Assembly (NCBI RefSeq): GCF_030264275.1
Contig: NZ_CP127165.1
Coordinates: forward strand, 360,001 to 424,000
DNA from: Marivivens sp. LCG002
GTDB lineage: Bacteria > Pseudomonadota > Alphaproteobacteria > Rhodobacterales > Rhodobacteraceae
DNA length: 64,000 nucleotides
Reading direction: 5' to 3'
Notes under the pieces: generated by a model
What the model was told of the DNA's origin: nothing
The model's database searches: none
The model's input: only the letters and a program-made list of their open reading frames with translations
Shown: in pieces, positions 10,189 to 18,594 of the stretch
Position numbering within the stretch: the first letter of the stretch is position 1
Layout: each line of letters opens with the position of its first letter
Translations under genes and position numbers: made by a program

Positions 10189-11498
10189 CAGTCTTTGGTC
10201 CGATTGTCCACGACCCGCTTCGCTTTGCCTTCGGAGCGCGGTGCGCTGCCTGGGGTGCCGACGACGCATTCGGCGCTGACCCCCACAATATCCTTGATCC
10301 GCTTGGACAGTGCCTTGGACGCGGCGGCGCGGGACGCATCGTCCGCGGCATGGGGAAGCGCTTCGCAAATCACGCGCATTGCATCCATCCGGCCCGCAGT
10401 ATGAAGTTCTATCTGGAAATGCGGGGCCAGTCCTTCGATCTTGAGAAGCTGCTCTTCGATCTGGGTCGGGAACACATTCACCCCGCGCAGAATGATCATG
10501 TCATCGCTGCGTCCCGTGATTTTCTCCATCCGCCGCATCGACCGCGCAGTTCCAGGAAGAAGGCGTGTCAGATCGCGCGTGCGATAGCGGATCATCGGAA
10601 GCCCCTCTTTGGTCAGCGTGGTGAACACGAGTTCGCCCATTTCGCCGTCCGCGCAGACCTCGCCGGTTTCGGGGTTGATGATCTCGGGATAGAAGTGATC
10701 CTCCCAGATGTGCAGCCCGTCTTTGGTTTCCACGCATTCGTTGGCAACGCCGGGGCCCATGATTTCCGAGAGCCCATAGATATCGACGGCATGCATATCA
10801 AAGGCGGCTTCGACCTCGGCGCGCATGGCATTGGTCCACGGTTCGGCCCCAAAGATACCGACCTGAAGACTGCATTCGCGCGGATCGCGACCCTCTTTGC
10901 GGTATTGTTCAAGGATATTGAGCATATAGCTCGGAGTGACCATGATGGTCTGGGGTTTGAAATCCTCGATCAACATGACCTGCCGTTCGGTCATCCCGCC
11001 CGAAACGGGAATGACTGTGCAGCCCAAACGTTCGGCCCCATAATGCGCACCAAGGCCGCCCGTAAAGAGGCCATAGCCATAGGCAACGTGCACCTTATCT
11101 CCGGGACGCGTTCCGCTTGCACGCATCGACCGCGCCACAAGATCCGCCCAGTTGGAAATGTCGTTCGCGGTATAACCGACGACGGTCGGTTTGCCTGTTG
11201 TTCCCGATGAGGCGTGAAGACGCGCGATCTTGTCCTGCGGCACTGCAAAGAGACCAAAGGGATAATTGTCCCTCAGGTCGGATTTGTAAGTGAACGGGAA
11301 CTTAGCGAGATCAGCCAGAGACTCTAGGTCATCAGGATGCACGCCCGCCGCATCAAAGCGCTGGCGATACATCGGTACATTCTCATAGGCATGGCGCAGC
11401 GTCCATTTCATGCGCTCGAGTTGAAGCGCAGAAATCTCGTCGCGGCTTGCAATCTCGATAGGATCAAGGCTTTCGCGTGGGGGTGTGAGGTCGCGCAT
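10188..11498 (-). CDS. paaK: Phenylacetate-CoA ligase PaaK
   Basis: A 436-residue AMP-forming ligase that activates phenylacetate with ATP and CoA, the entry step of the pathway. The phosphate-binding motif SSGTTGKPTVVGYT (about residues 93-106), GLSEIMGPG and TGRSDDMIILRGVNVFPTQIE-type C-terminal hinge are present (described here in parts). A strong AAGGAGGA precedes the ATG. It follows paaI directly in the reverse operon. Confidence 0.96.
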   Translation of the reverse strand: MRDLTPPRESLDPIEIASRDEISALQLERMKWTLRHAYENVPMYRQRFDAAGVHPDDLESLADLAKFPFTYKSDLRDNYPFGLFAVPQDKIARLHASSGTTGKPTVVGYTANDISNWADLVARSMRASGTRPGDKVHVAYGYGLFTGGLGAHYGAERLGCTVIPVSGGMTERQVMLIEDFKPQTIMVTPSYMLNILEQYRKEGRDPRECSLQVGIFGAEPWTNAMRAEVEAAFDMHAVDIYGLSEIMGPGVANECVETKDGLHIWEDHFYPEIINPETGEVCADGEMGELVFTTLTKEGLPMIRYRTRDLTRLLPGTARSMRRMEKITGRSDDMIILRGVNVFPTQIEEQLLKIEGLAPHFQIELHTAGRMDAMRVICEALPHAADDASRAAASKALSKRIKDIVGVSAECVVGTPGSAPRSEGKAKRVVDNRTKD

Positions 11499-11927
11499 TT
11501 ATTCATCCTCCTTGAACAATGTGCCTTCGATCGAGCGGGAAAACCCGCGAAATTCAGCGATGACTTTGCCGTCCTGATTGGCGACGGTGACGTCGTATAT
11601 TCCCGAACGCCCTGCTTTCACCTCGACTGCGGTCGCGGTCAGACGATCGCCAAGCTTGCCGCGGGCGAGATAGGAAATCAGATTGTGCTGTGCGACCGTC
11701 ACCTGATTTCGGCTGTTGCAGGCATAGGCAAATGCCGTATCAGCAAGGGCAAAGGTCATGCCCCCGTGCGTAATCCCGTGACCATTGCAATGTTGTTTCT
11801 CGACGGTCATCGACATGACAGCCGTGCCCTCACCAACGCTGTCGAGCGACATGCCCATCCAGCGCAGCGTCTCGTCGTTTTGCATCATTGCGGATGCGGA
11901 TTTTTCGGCGCGCTCTTGCGGGGTCAT
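11499..11927 (-). CDS. paaI: Hotdog-fold acyl-CoA thioesterase PaaI
   Basis: This 142-residue hotdog thioesterase frees CoA from dead-end ring-hydroxylated phenylacetyl-CoA products. The active-site stretch GITHGGMTFALADTAFAYA (about residues 50-68) carries the family HGG...D pattern. It overlaps paaG by four bases (ATGA) and its TAA lies directly against the paaK start, as expected for tight coupling. Confidence 0.93.
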   Translation of the reverse strand: MTPQERAEKSASAMMQNDETLRWMGMSLDSVGEGTAVMSMTVEKQHCNGHGITHGGMTFALADTAFAYACNSRNQVTVAQHNLISYLARGKLGDRLTATAVEVKAGRSGIYDVTVANQDGKVIAEFRGFSRSIEGTLFKEDE

Positions 11928-12709
11928 TTGCCTTGGAACTCCGGTGCACGTTTATCGAGGAAGGAGGCGACGCCTTCGGCATAATCCGCACTCCGCCCGC
12001 ATTCGCGCATCAACTCGGCTTCAAAGTCGAGATGATGGTCGAGGCTGTTCGTTTGGGCCGCGTCAATGGCACGCTTGGTCTGCGCATAACCAAAGGTCGG
12101 ACCTGCAGCGAGGCGGGCGGCGAGCGCGCGGGCTTCGGTCATCAGGTCTTCGTCGGGAATGCATTTCCAGATCAGCCCCCAATCGGCGGCAGTTTGGGCG
12201 GTGATCGGCTCTGCGGTCATGGCGAGCGCTTTTGCGCGGGCCTCTCCGATAAGGCGGGTAAGCTGCCAGCTCCCACCTGTATCGGGGATAAGGCCGACTT
12301 TGCCAAAGGATTGGATGAATTTCGCGCTCGAGGCGGCAAGAACGATATCGCAGTTGATCGCAACGCTCGATCCCGCGCCCGCGGCGACGCCGTTCACGGC
12401 GCAAATGACAGGGGCGGGAAAGTTGCGGATGAGCCGCACGAGGGGCGCCCAGTAATTCCGGACCGTCTCGCCAAGGTCGGGTGGCGTGTCCATTTTCCGA
12501 GGATCGCGATCCCCAAGGTCTTGGCCTGCACAGAACCCACGTCCCGCACCCGTCAAGAGCACAGCGCGTTTGCCTGCCGCCCGCGCGGCCTCCAGCGCAC
12601 CGCGAAGCTCGAGATGCATTTCTGCAGTGAAGCTGTTCAGGCGATCCGGTCTGTTGAGCGTAATTTCCACCCAATCGCCATGATCCTGCACGAGAACCAA
12701 ATGAGTCAT
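11924..12709 (-). CDS. paaG: 2-(1,2-epoxyphenyl)acetyl-CoA isomerase PaaG
   Basis: A 261-residue crotonase-fold enzyme, the length of characterised PaaG, which isomerises the ring epoxide to the oxepin-CoA. The oxyanion segment GAGRGFCAGQDLGDR is clear (about residues 56-70). GGGAGGAC lies upstream of the start at 12709. It heads the reverse operon G-I-K-R, divergent from paaZ. Confidence 0.92.
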   Translation of the reverse strand: MTHLVLVQDHGDWVEITLNRPDRLNSFTAEMHLELRGALEAARAAGKRAVLLTGAGRGFCAGQDLGDRDPRKMDTPPDLGETVRNYWAPLVRLIRNFPAPVICAVNGVAAGAGSSVAINCDIVLAASSAKFIQSFGKVGLIPDTGGSWQLTRLIGEARAKALAMTAEPITAQTAADWGLIWKCIPDEDLMTEARALAARLAAGPTFGYAQTKRAIDAAQTNSLDHHLDFEAELMRECGRSADYAEGVASFLDKRAPEFQGK

Positions 12710-12744
12710 TGACGGCAGTCCTCCCAATCGTCGATAAGCAATAT

Positions 12745-12770
12745 GTTGCATATGCCGAACGATCGGTCAA
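12745..12770. promoter_or_regulatory. Operator and promoter region between paaG and paaZ
   Basis: CCGAACGATCGG (12755-12766), an imperfect palindrome of the type CCGA-N4-TCGG, lies in the 103-bp divergent region. On the reverse strand TTGACC (12770-12765) is a good -35 that overlaps it, so a bound TetR protein would block paaG transcription. I assign it to the TetR gene at the end of the paaG operon by position and motif type. Confidence 0.55.
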
Positions 12771-12812
12771 TGAATAACCGAATCCATCTTGGCGGTTCTT
12801 TGGGAGGAAGAA

Positions 12813-14840
12813 ATGACGGTTCAGAACATCCAGAGCTTTGTTGCTGGTCGTTGGCTTGACGCCGGTTCGCAAGCGCGAGAGGTCAAATCCGCCATTAACG
12901 GTCAGGTAATAGGCCTTGCTGGCGGGGATCTCGATGTCGAGGCGATGCTGGCGCATGCGCGGACCAAAGGTGGTCCCGCCCTTCGCAAGATGACATTCCA
13001 CCAGCGCGCCAAGATGGTCAAAGCGCTGGCGCTCTATTTGAATGAGCGGAAAAGTGCACTATATGACATCTCGTTCGCGACGGGGGCGACGGCCACTGAT
13101 CATATGATCGACGTGGACGGGGGCATCGGCACTATGTTCGTTTATGCCTCCAAGGGCCGTGTCGAGCTTCCTGATGATACCATTCTTCTGGACGGCGAGA
13201 TCGAGCGTTTCGGTAAAGGCGGCACCTTTGTCGGTCAGCATGTCTATACCTCGCTCCAAGGGGTCGCGGTGCATATCAATGCTTTCAACTTCCCCGTCTG
13301 GGGTATGCTGGAAAAGCTCGCGCAGAGCCTTATCGCGGGCGTGCCTTCGATCGTGAAGCCCGCCACTGCGACCTGTCAGGTGACGGAAAGCTGCGTGCGC
13401 ATGATGATCGAGTCGGGCCTCTTGCCTGATGGTGCGCTTCAGCTTGTGACGGGAGGTCTTGGCGACACGCTTGACCGTCTTGCCGCGCAGGATGTGGTGA
13501 GCTTTACGGGATCTGCCGACACAGCTCTCAAGCTCCGCTCCAATCCCAATATTCTCCGCAATTCCGTGCGCTTCTCGGCAGAGCAGGATAGCTTGAACGC
13601 TTCGATCCTTGGACCTGATGTTCAGGTTGGTTCCGAAGAGTTCGATCTCTTTATCAAAGAAGTGCACCGTGAAATGACCGTCAAAGCAGGTCAGAAGTGC
13701 ACGGCAGTTCGCCGCATTATCACGCCCGAGGGGCTTGTCCAGCCGGTGATCGAGGCGCTCTCTGCGCGCCTTGCGAAAACGACGATCGGGGACCCCAAGG
13801 TCGAAGGCGTCCGTATGGGTGCGGTGGTTTCAGGCGACCAGCGCGAAGATGTCCTTGCCAAAGCTGCGATCATCGCGACCGAGGCAGAGCGTGTCTACGG
13901 CGGTCAGGATGGCTTGCAGGTTGTCGGTGCGGACGCTGAAGCGGGGGCTTTTGTGAACCCGACACTGTTCCACTGTGCTGACCCCGACAAGGCGGTGAAG
14001 CTTCACGAGACCGAGGCCTTTGGCCCTGTGTCCACCATTATGCCTTATCGCGATCTTGGTCACGCCATCGAACTTGCCAATCGTGGCGGCGGTAGCCTTG
14101 TTGCATCGGTCATTACCCGCGATGGCGCCGTTGCACGCGAAGTCGTGCAGGAAGCAGGCGCGTGGCATGGCCGTCTCTACTTCAACAATGCCGAGTCGAT
14201 GAAGGACTCCACGGGTCACGGCTCGCCCATGCCGCATATGGTTCACGGCGGTCCTGGCCGTGCAGGCGGCGGCGAAGAGCTTGGCGGTATTCGCGGGGTA
14301 AAGCATTTTATGCAGCGCACCGCCGTTCAGGGGAGCGCAAACCTCATCACCGCGGTGGGCAAGCGCTGGGTCACTGGCGCGACCGAGATCACCAAGGACG
14401 CGCATCCCTTTACCCGCCAATGGGGCGAGCTGGAGCTGGGTGAGACGTTCAACTCGCCTTTGCGCACGATCACGATGGACGATATCGAGCATTTCGCGCA
14501 GTTCACAGGCGACACCTTCTACGCCCACATGGACGAGGATGCAGCCAAGCGGAACCCGTTCTTCCCCGATCGCGTTGCCCATGGGTATCTCTTGCTGTCC
14601 TTTGCAGCGGGGCTCTTTGTGGAGCCGAACGAAGGCCCTGTTCTCGCGAATACGGGTCTCGAGAACCTCTCGTTCCAGAAACCTGTCACGGCAGGCGAGG
14701 CGATCAAAGTCCGCCTCACGGTCAAGGGCAAGCACCCGCGGAATGCCGAATACGCAGAAGTGCGCTGGAATGTGACGATCACCAATCAGGATGACGAACA
14801 GGTCGCGGAATATGATCTTCTGACCATGGTTGCGCACTAG
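12813..14840 (+). CDS. paaZ: PaaZ, bifunctional oxepin-CoA hydrolase / semialdehyde dehydrogenase
   Basis: A 675-residue fusion: an aldehyde dehydrogenase domain (about 1-520; catalytic Cys in GQKCTAVRR, Glu in FSAEQDSL) joined to a MaoC-like hydratase domain (about 530-675; FTGDTFYAHMDEDAA and AHGYLLLSF). It opens the oxepin-CoA ring and oxidises the resulting semialdehyde to 3-oxo-5,6-didehydrosuberyl-CoA. The start at 12813 follows GGGAGGAA. It is the only aldehyde dehydrogenase domain in the window, relevant to the missing boxD. Confidence 0.95.
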   Translation: MTVQNIQSFVAGRWLDAGSQAREVKSAINGQVIGLAGGDLDVEAMLAHARTKGGPALRKMTFHQRAKMVKALALYLNERKSALYDISFATGATATDHMIDVDGGIGTMFVYASKGRVELPDDTILLDGEIERFGKGGTFVGQHVYTSLQGVAVHINAFNFPVWGMLEKLAQSLIAGVPSIVKPATATCQVTESCVRMMIESGLLPDGALQLVTGGLGDTLDRLAAQDVVSFTGSADTALKLRSNPNILRNSVRFSAEQDSLNASILGPDVQVGSEEFDLFIKEVHREMTVKAGQKCTAVRRIITPEGLVQPVIEALSARLAKTTIGDPKVEGVRMGAVVSGDQREDVLAKAAIIATEAERVYGGQDGLQVVGADAEAGAFVNPTLFHCADPDKAVKLHETEAFGPVSTIMPYRDLGHAIELANRGGGSLVASVITRDGAVAREVVQEAGAWHGRLYFNNAESMKDSTGHGSPMPHMVHGGPGRAGGGEELGGIRGVKHFMQRTAVQGSANLITAVGKRWVTGATEITKDAHPFTRQWGELELGETFNSPLRTITMDDIEHFAQFTGDTFYAHMDEDAAKRNPFFPDRVAHGYLLLSFAAGLFVEPNEGPVLANTGLENLSFQKPVTAGEAIKVRLTVKGKHPRNAEYAEVRWNVTITNQDDEQVAEYDLLTMVAH

Positions 14841-14871
14841 AACATCCGGCCGAGGCGGGTATAACTCTGGC

Positions 14872-15642
14872 ATGACCAGAGCACCCGCCTTTGCCACGCT
14901 TGCCGAACCCTTCCTTGATCCCGCCGACATCAAGGTCTGGTCCGTGCTCGTGACGATCATCGGGGATATCGCGCCCGAGTCTGCAATCGGCGGTCCGATC
15001 CTCACCGCTTTGATCGAGAGCATGGGGCTCCAACCCCAAGCTATGCGCGTCGCGCTCCACCGTCTCAAGCGGGATGGCTGGGTCGAGAGCGAAAAGATCG
15101 GGCGGGTCGGGTTTTACCGAATGAGCAGGGCGGCGACTTCGACCACATTTGCGGTTAGCCCGCGCGTCTATGCGCCCCGCGTCGAACCGATGACTTTGGC
15201 GCGCTTGGTCGTCGGAAACCCGCTAGAGACCGAGCCAACGGATCAGGGCTTTGCGATTGCGTCCAATGTTGTCTTGCTCCCGCCTGAACAGGATGTCCGC
15301 GATCTCTTGGCGACAACCGTCGAAGTCCATGCGCTTCCTGAATGGGTCATTTCGAAAATCAGGGAAAGCGCCTGCTTTACCGATTGCGCCAAACTTGCTG
15401 CGGATCTCGCGGTTTTTCGCGAAAGCGTCAGTCCTGACGCGCTGGGCTTGATTGAGAGAACGGCCCTTCGCATTCTCGTTTTGCACCGCTGGCGACGGCT
15501 TGCCTTGCGCATGGACCCCTTGGCCGAAGCGATGTCGGGCGCGGACCAGCCCCCGGCGCTCTGCCGCGCGCGGGTCGCCGAGTGTCTGGAGCTGCTCGAC
15601 CGTCCAACCTTGCAGGATCTCGCCGAGGCCACGGGTCTCTAG
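14872..15642 (+). CDS. PaaX-family transcriptional regulator
   Basis: A 256-residue protein with the PaaX-type layout: winged-helix N-terminal domain (FLDPADIKVWSVLVTIIGD, then LHRLKRDGWVESEKIGRVGFY, quoted in parts) followed by the PaaX middle/C-terminal regions. PaaX proteins repress phenylacetate genes and respond to phenylacetyl-CoA. It starts 31 nt after paaZ and is probably cotranscribed with it. Together with the TetR protein this gives the locus two candidate regulators. It is somewhat shorter than E. coli PaaX (about 316 residues). Its stop overlaps that of the reverse MarR gene by four bases (CTAG). Confidence 0.78.
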   Translation: MTRAPAFATLAEPFLDPADIKVWSVLVTIIGDIAPESAIGGPILTALIESMGLQPQAMRVALHRLKRDGWVESEKIGRVGFYRMSRAATSTTFAVSPRVYAPRVEPMTLARLVVGNPLETEPTDQGFAIASNVVLLPPEQDVRDLLATTVEVHALPEWVISKIRESACFTDCAKLAADLAVFRESVSPDALGLIERTALRILVLHRWRRLALRMDPLAEAMSGADQPPALCRARVAECLELLDRPTLQDLAEATGL

Positions 15643-16106
15643 GGCGCCTTGGGAAGGATGAGCGGCGCGCGGCTGAGATCGTTCGCTGCTTCGGCAACCT
15701 TGGCGGCAAGCGCGATAAAGGTTTCTTGTTCTTCTTGGCTCAGTCCCGTCAGAATGCTCTGCTGGAGATTGCGAACGACGGGAAGGGCGCGGCCAAGCAC
15801 CTCTTTGCCGTCTTCTGTGATCCAGACAAGCCGTGCGCGGCGGTCGTTCGGGTTGGTTTCGCGTCGGATCAATCCGCGGCTTTCGAGGCGATCAAGAACG
15901 CTGCCTGTCGTTGGGCGATCATAGGCAATCAGTCCTGCGACCGTTGCCTGATCAACGCCGTCGTTCTCGGCAAGCGCGGCAAGAACCGCGAACTGGACAG
16001 AGGTGAGCTCCAACCCTGCCGCTTTGGTTTCGTCCTGGAATATGGACAGCGAGATCTGGTTCAAACGCCGGATCAGGTTGCCGGGCATCATATAAATTTC
16101 GGTCAT
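15639..16106 (-). CDS. MarR-family regulator of the gentisate operon
   Basis: A 155-residue MarR protein with the winged-helix region QATVAGLIAYDRPTTGSVLD and wing NPNDRRARLVWITEDG. It is divergent from the gentisate genes, and a palindrome fits between them, so it is probably their aromatic-acid-responsive repressor. AGAGGTGA before the ATG at 16106 supports this start rather than the in-frame ATG at 16124. Confidence 0.85.
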   Translation of the reverse strand: MTEIYMMPGNLIRRLNQISLSIFQDETKAAGLELTSVQFAVLAALAENDGVDQATVAGLIAYDRPTTGSVLDRLESRGLIRRETNPNDRRARLVWITEDGKEVLGRALPVVRNLQQSILTGLSQEEQETFIALAAKVAEAANDLSRAPLILPKAP

Positions 16107-16146
16107 CTTCACCTCTTGCGGCATACAATCGTCCGAATGAAAGAAT

Positions 16147-16174
16147 TTGACAAGCATACTTATGATAAGCATGC
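16147..16174. promoter_or_regulatory. Promoter and MarR-type operator of the gentisate operon
   Basis: TTGACA (16147-16152) is a consensus -35. Overlapping the spacer and -10 area is the inverted repeat GCATACTTAT-G-ATAAGCATGC (16154-16174), nine of ten arm positions matching. A MarR dimer here would block transcription of the dioxygenase gene, and probably its own. Confidence 0.6.
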
Positions 16175-16202
16175 TAACTATAAATCGACTCAAGGGGAGG
16201 AT

Positions 16203-17243
16203 ATGATGTCGACGCAACTTGGCACGCTCGAAGAGCTTCCGCAGGATTACAGGGACGACATGGCCGCCGCCGGTGTCGCGCCACTTTGGCCGATGATGCG
16301 CAATGTGCTGCCGCACGGAGCGCCGCGTCCCGTGACCAAGCCCGGGCATTGGGAGTTTGCGGCGCTTCGTCCGCTCCTCATGCGTGCGGGCGAGCTGACG
16401 CCCGTCGAAAAGGCCGAGCGCCGTGTTCTCGTTCTCTCTGACCCCGGTCGTGGGACGGGCGCGATGCAGGCCACTTCGTCGATCTATCTGGGAATGCAAC
16501 TCCTGCTCCCCGGCGAAACGGCTCCCGCCCACGTGCACACGCCGTCCGCTGTTCGGATCATCGTCGAGGGGACAGGCGGTTACACAGTCGTGGACGGTGA
16601 AAAACTCCCGATGGAAGAGGGTGATCTTGTTCTGACGCCTGGTGGCGAGTGGCACGACCACGGGCATGAGGGAACGGAGCCCGTGATCTGGCTGGACGCA
16701 CTTGATCTGCCGCTTTTCGTCTATCTCGAAGGGTCTTACGCTGAAGAAGGCCCGCTTCAGGCACAGCGGAACCGCCCCGATGCCTCTCAGGTCGAATATC
16801 TAGCCTCGGGCCTTGCACCGAGCCGCAAGCACGGAGCAGGGGTGCGCCGCTATCCTATGATGCGCTATCCTTGGAAGCGCACAAAGGAAGCGCTGCGCGA
16901 GCTCGTGAAATACAACGGCGGCGATGTGGCCGAACTCGACTACGTGAACCCCGAAACGGGAGCGGACGTGCTCCCGACCATGGGCTTTACCGCGATGATG
17001 CTGACCAAAGGGGCGAAGGAAGAGCCTTCCTTGCGCTCGTCTTCTGCGGCGTTCCATGTGATCGGCGGCAAAGGTCGCACCATCGTCAACGACAGGGTGA
17101 TCGAATGGGGTCCCAAGGACACCTTTACCGCACCTGTCTTTGCAAAGATCACCCATCAGGCCGACGAAGACGCCTATCTCATTCGCGTTCACGATCGCCC
17201 GCTTCAGGAAAAACTTGGTTACTACGAGGAACGCAGCCGATGA
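16203..17243 (+). CDS. Gentisate 1,2-dioxygenase
   Basis: A 346-residue bicupin, the normal length for this enzyme, which opens gentisate between C1 and C2 to give maleylpyruvate. The iron-binding N-terminal cupin shows HVHTPSAVRIIVEG (about residue 109 on) and GGEWHDHGHEG (about 148-158). A GGGGAGG site precedes two adjacent ATG codons (16203 and 16206); the first is listed. It overlaps the next gene by ATGA. The following genes supply the next two steps and the upstream hydroxylase. Confidence 0.92.
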   Translation: MMSTQLGTLEELPQDYRDDMAAAGVAPLWPMMRNVLPHGAPRPVTKPGHWEFAALRPLLMRAGELTPVEKAERRVLVLSDPGRGTGAMQATSSIYLGMQLLLPGETAPAHVHTPSAVRIIVEGTGGYTVVDGEKLPMEEGDLVLTPGGEWHDHGHEGTEPVIWLDALDLPLFVYLEGSYAEEGPLQAQRNRPDASQVEYLASGLAPSRKHGAGVRRYPMMRYPWKRTKEALRELVKYNGGDVAELDYVNPETGADVLPTMGFTAMMLTKGAKEEPSLRSSSAAFHVIGGKGRTIVNDRVIEWGPKDTFTAPVFAKITHQADEDAYLIRVHDRPLQEKLGYYEERSR

Positions 17244-17935
17244 CCGATATGCTTTTCGAACTTCCCGCCACGCCGTCCATTCCCGTAAAGGGCGAGAAGG
17301 CGGAATATCCCGTCGGTCGCATTTTCTGCGTCGGTCGGAACTATGCGGCACATGCGGCGGAAATGGGCGTCGAAGTCGATCGTGAGGCGCCGTTCTACTT
17401 CACCAAGACGCCGACCGCGGCGATCCTTTCGGGTTCGACCATCGCTTATCCTTCGGGCACCGAGAACTATCACTACGAAATGGAGCTGGCTCTCGTCATC
17501 GGCAAAGACGGGTTTCGGGTCTCCAAGGACGAAGCAATGGCCCTCATCTACGGCTATTGCTGCGCGCTCGATATGACCCGTCGCGATCTTCAGCTCGTCG
17601 CGCGGTCCAAGCAGCGTCCTTGGGATCTTGGCAAGGACGTCGAGCAATCGGCGGTCTTTTCCACGATCACGAAAGCCTCGGAGTTTGAAGTGACGGAGCA
17701 GCGCATCCATCTCGAAGTGAACGGCGAGGTCAAGCAGAACTCCAACCTGTCGCTTCTGATTCATGACGTCAGCGCTGTGGTCTCGGATCTCTCGAAATAC
17801 TATCACCTTCGCGCAGGCGACGTGATCCTCACAGGCACACCCGAAGGTGTGGGTCCTGTGGTTGCTGGTGACAAGATCACAGGCGGCATCGACGGACTTG
17901 ATCCGATCGCGCTGACCATCGGGGCGGCGGAATGA
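17240..17935 (+). CDS. Fumarylpyruvate hydrolase (FAH family)
   Basis: A 231-residue member of the fumarylacetoacetate hydrolase family that cleaves fumarylpyruvate to fumarate and pyruvate, the last gentisate step. Seen are RIFCVGRNYAAHAAEMG, the metal-binding YEMELALVIG (ExE) and LTGTPEGVGPV. The start at 17240 overlaps the dioxygenase stop and the end overlaps the isomerase start, both as ATGA. The function is inferred from family and operon. Confidence 0.9.
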   Translation: MTDMLFELPATPSIPVKGEKAEYPVGRIFCVGRNYAAHAAEMGVEVDREAPFYFTKTPTAAILSGSTIAYPSGTENYHYEMELALVIGKDGFRVSKDEAMALIYGYCCALDMTRRDLQLVARSKQRPWDLGKDVEQSAVFSTITKASEFEVTEQRIHLEVNGEVKQNSNLSLLIHDVSAVVSDLSKYYHLRAGDVILTGTPEGVGPVVAGDKITGGIDGLDPIALTIGAAE

Positions 17936-18573
17936 TCTATCACGGCTATTTCCGAAGCTCGTCCTCTTATCGGCTTCGCATCGCCTTTGGTCTCAAGGGG
18001 ATCGATCCCGAGTTCCGCTCGGTCCATCTTGTTCGGAACGGCGGTGAGCAAAAATCCCAAGCCTATCGGGCGCTCAATCCCCAAGGGTTGGTGCCCACGG
18101 TAGAGCATGAAGGCGAGGTTTTTACCCAGTCGCCCGCCATTCTCGAGTGGCTCGATGAACAGTTCCCCGATCCAAAGCTTTTGCCCGAGGATGCGACGCT
18201 GCGTGCGCATGTCCGCGCCTTTTGTAACGTGATCGCCTGCGAGATCCATCCGCTCCAGAACCTGCGTGTGCTTCAATATCTCGAAGCCAACTACGGTCAG
18301 GCGCTCGAGGGCAAAGAGGCATGGTGCCAGCGTTGGATCGGCGATGGTCTTGCCACTTGCGAAGCGCTTCTCGCGAAGCGTCCGCAAGCCGATTTCTGCT
18401 TTGGCGACACTCCGGGGATGGCGGATATCTATCTGGTTCCCCAGATTTTTTCTGCGGCCCGCTTCAAAGTGGACCTTTCGGCCATGCCGAACCTGCGCCG
18501 CATTTACGCCAACTGTGAAGCGCTTCCGGCTTTTGCCGATGCGCACCCATCCAAACAGCCTGACGCCGAATAG
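17932..18573 (+). CDS. Maleylpyruvate isomerase (GST zeta type)
   Basis: A 213-residue glutathione-S-transferase zeta-type protein: the N-terminal SSSSYRLRIAFGLKGI carries the SSxSxRvRIAL-like glutathione site, and the C-terminal helical domain follows. In a gentisate operon this is the glutathione-dependent maleylpyruvate isomerase, though maleylacetoacetate isomerases are close relatives. It is coupled to the hydrolase by an ATGA overlap. Confidence 0.88.
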   Translation: MIYHGYFRSSSSYRLRIAFGLKGIDPEFRSVHLVRNGGEQKSQAYRALNPQGLVPTVEHEGEVFTQSPAILEWLDEQFPDPKLLPEDATLRAHVRAFCNVIACEIHPLQNLRVLQYLEANYGQALEGKEAWCQRWIGDGLATCEALLAKRPQADFCFGDTPGMADIYLVPQIFSAARFKVDLSAMPNLRRIYANCEALPAFADAHPSKQPDAE

Positions 18574-18594
18574 GGCAGCGCGGGGGAGAATAAC

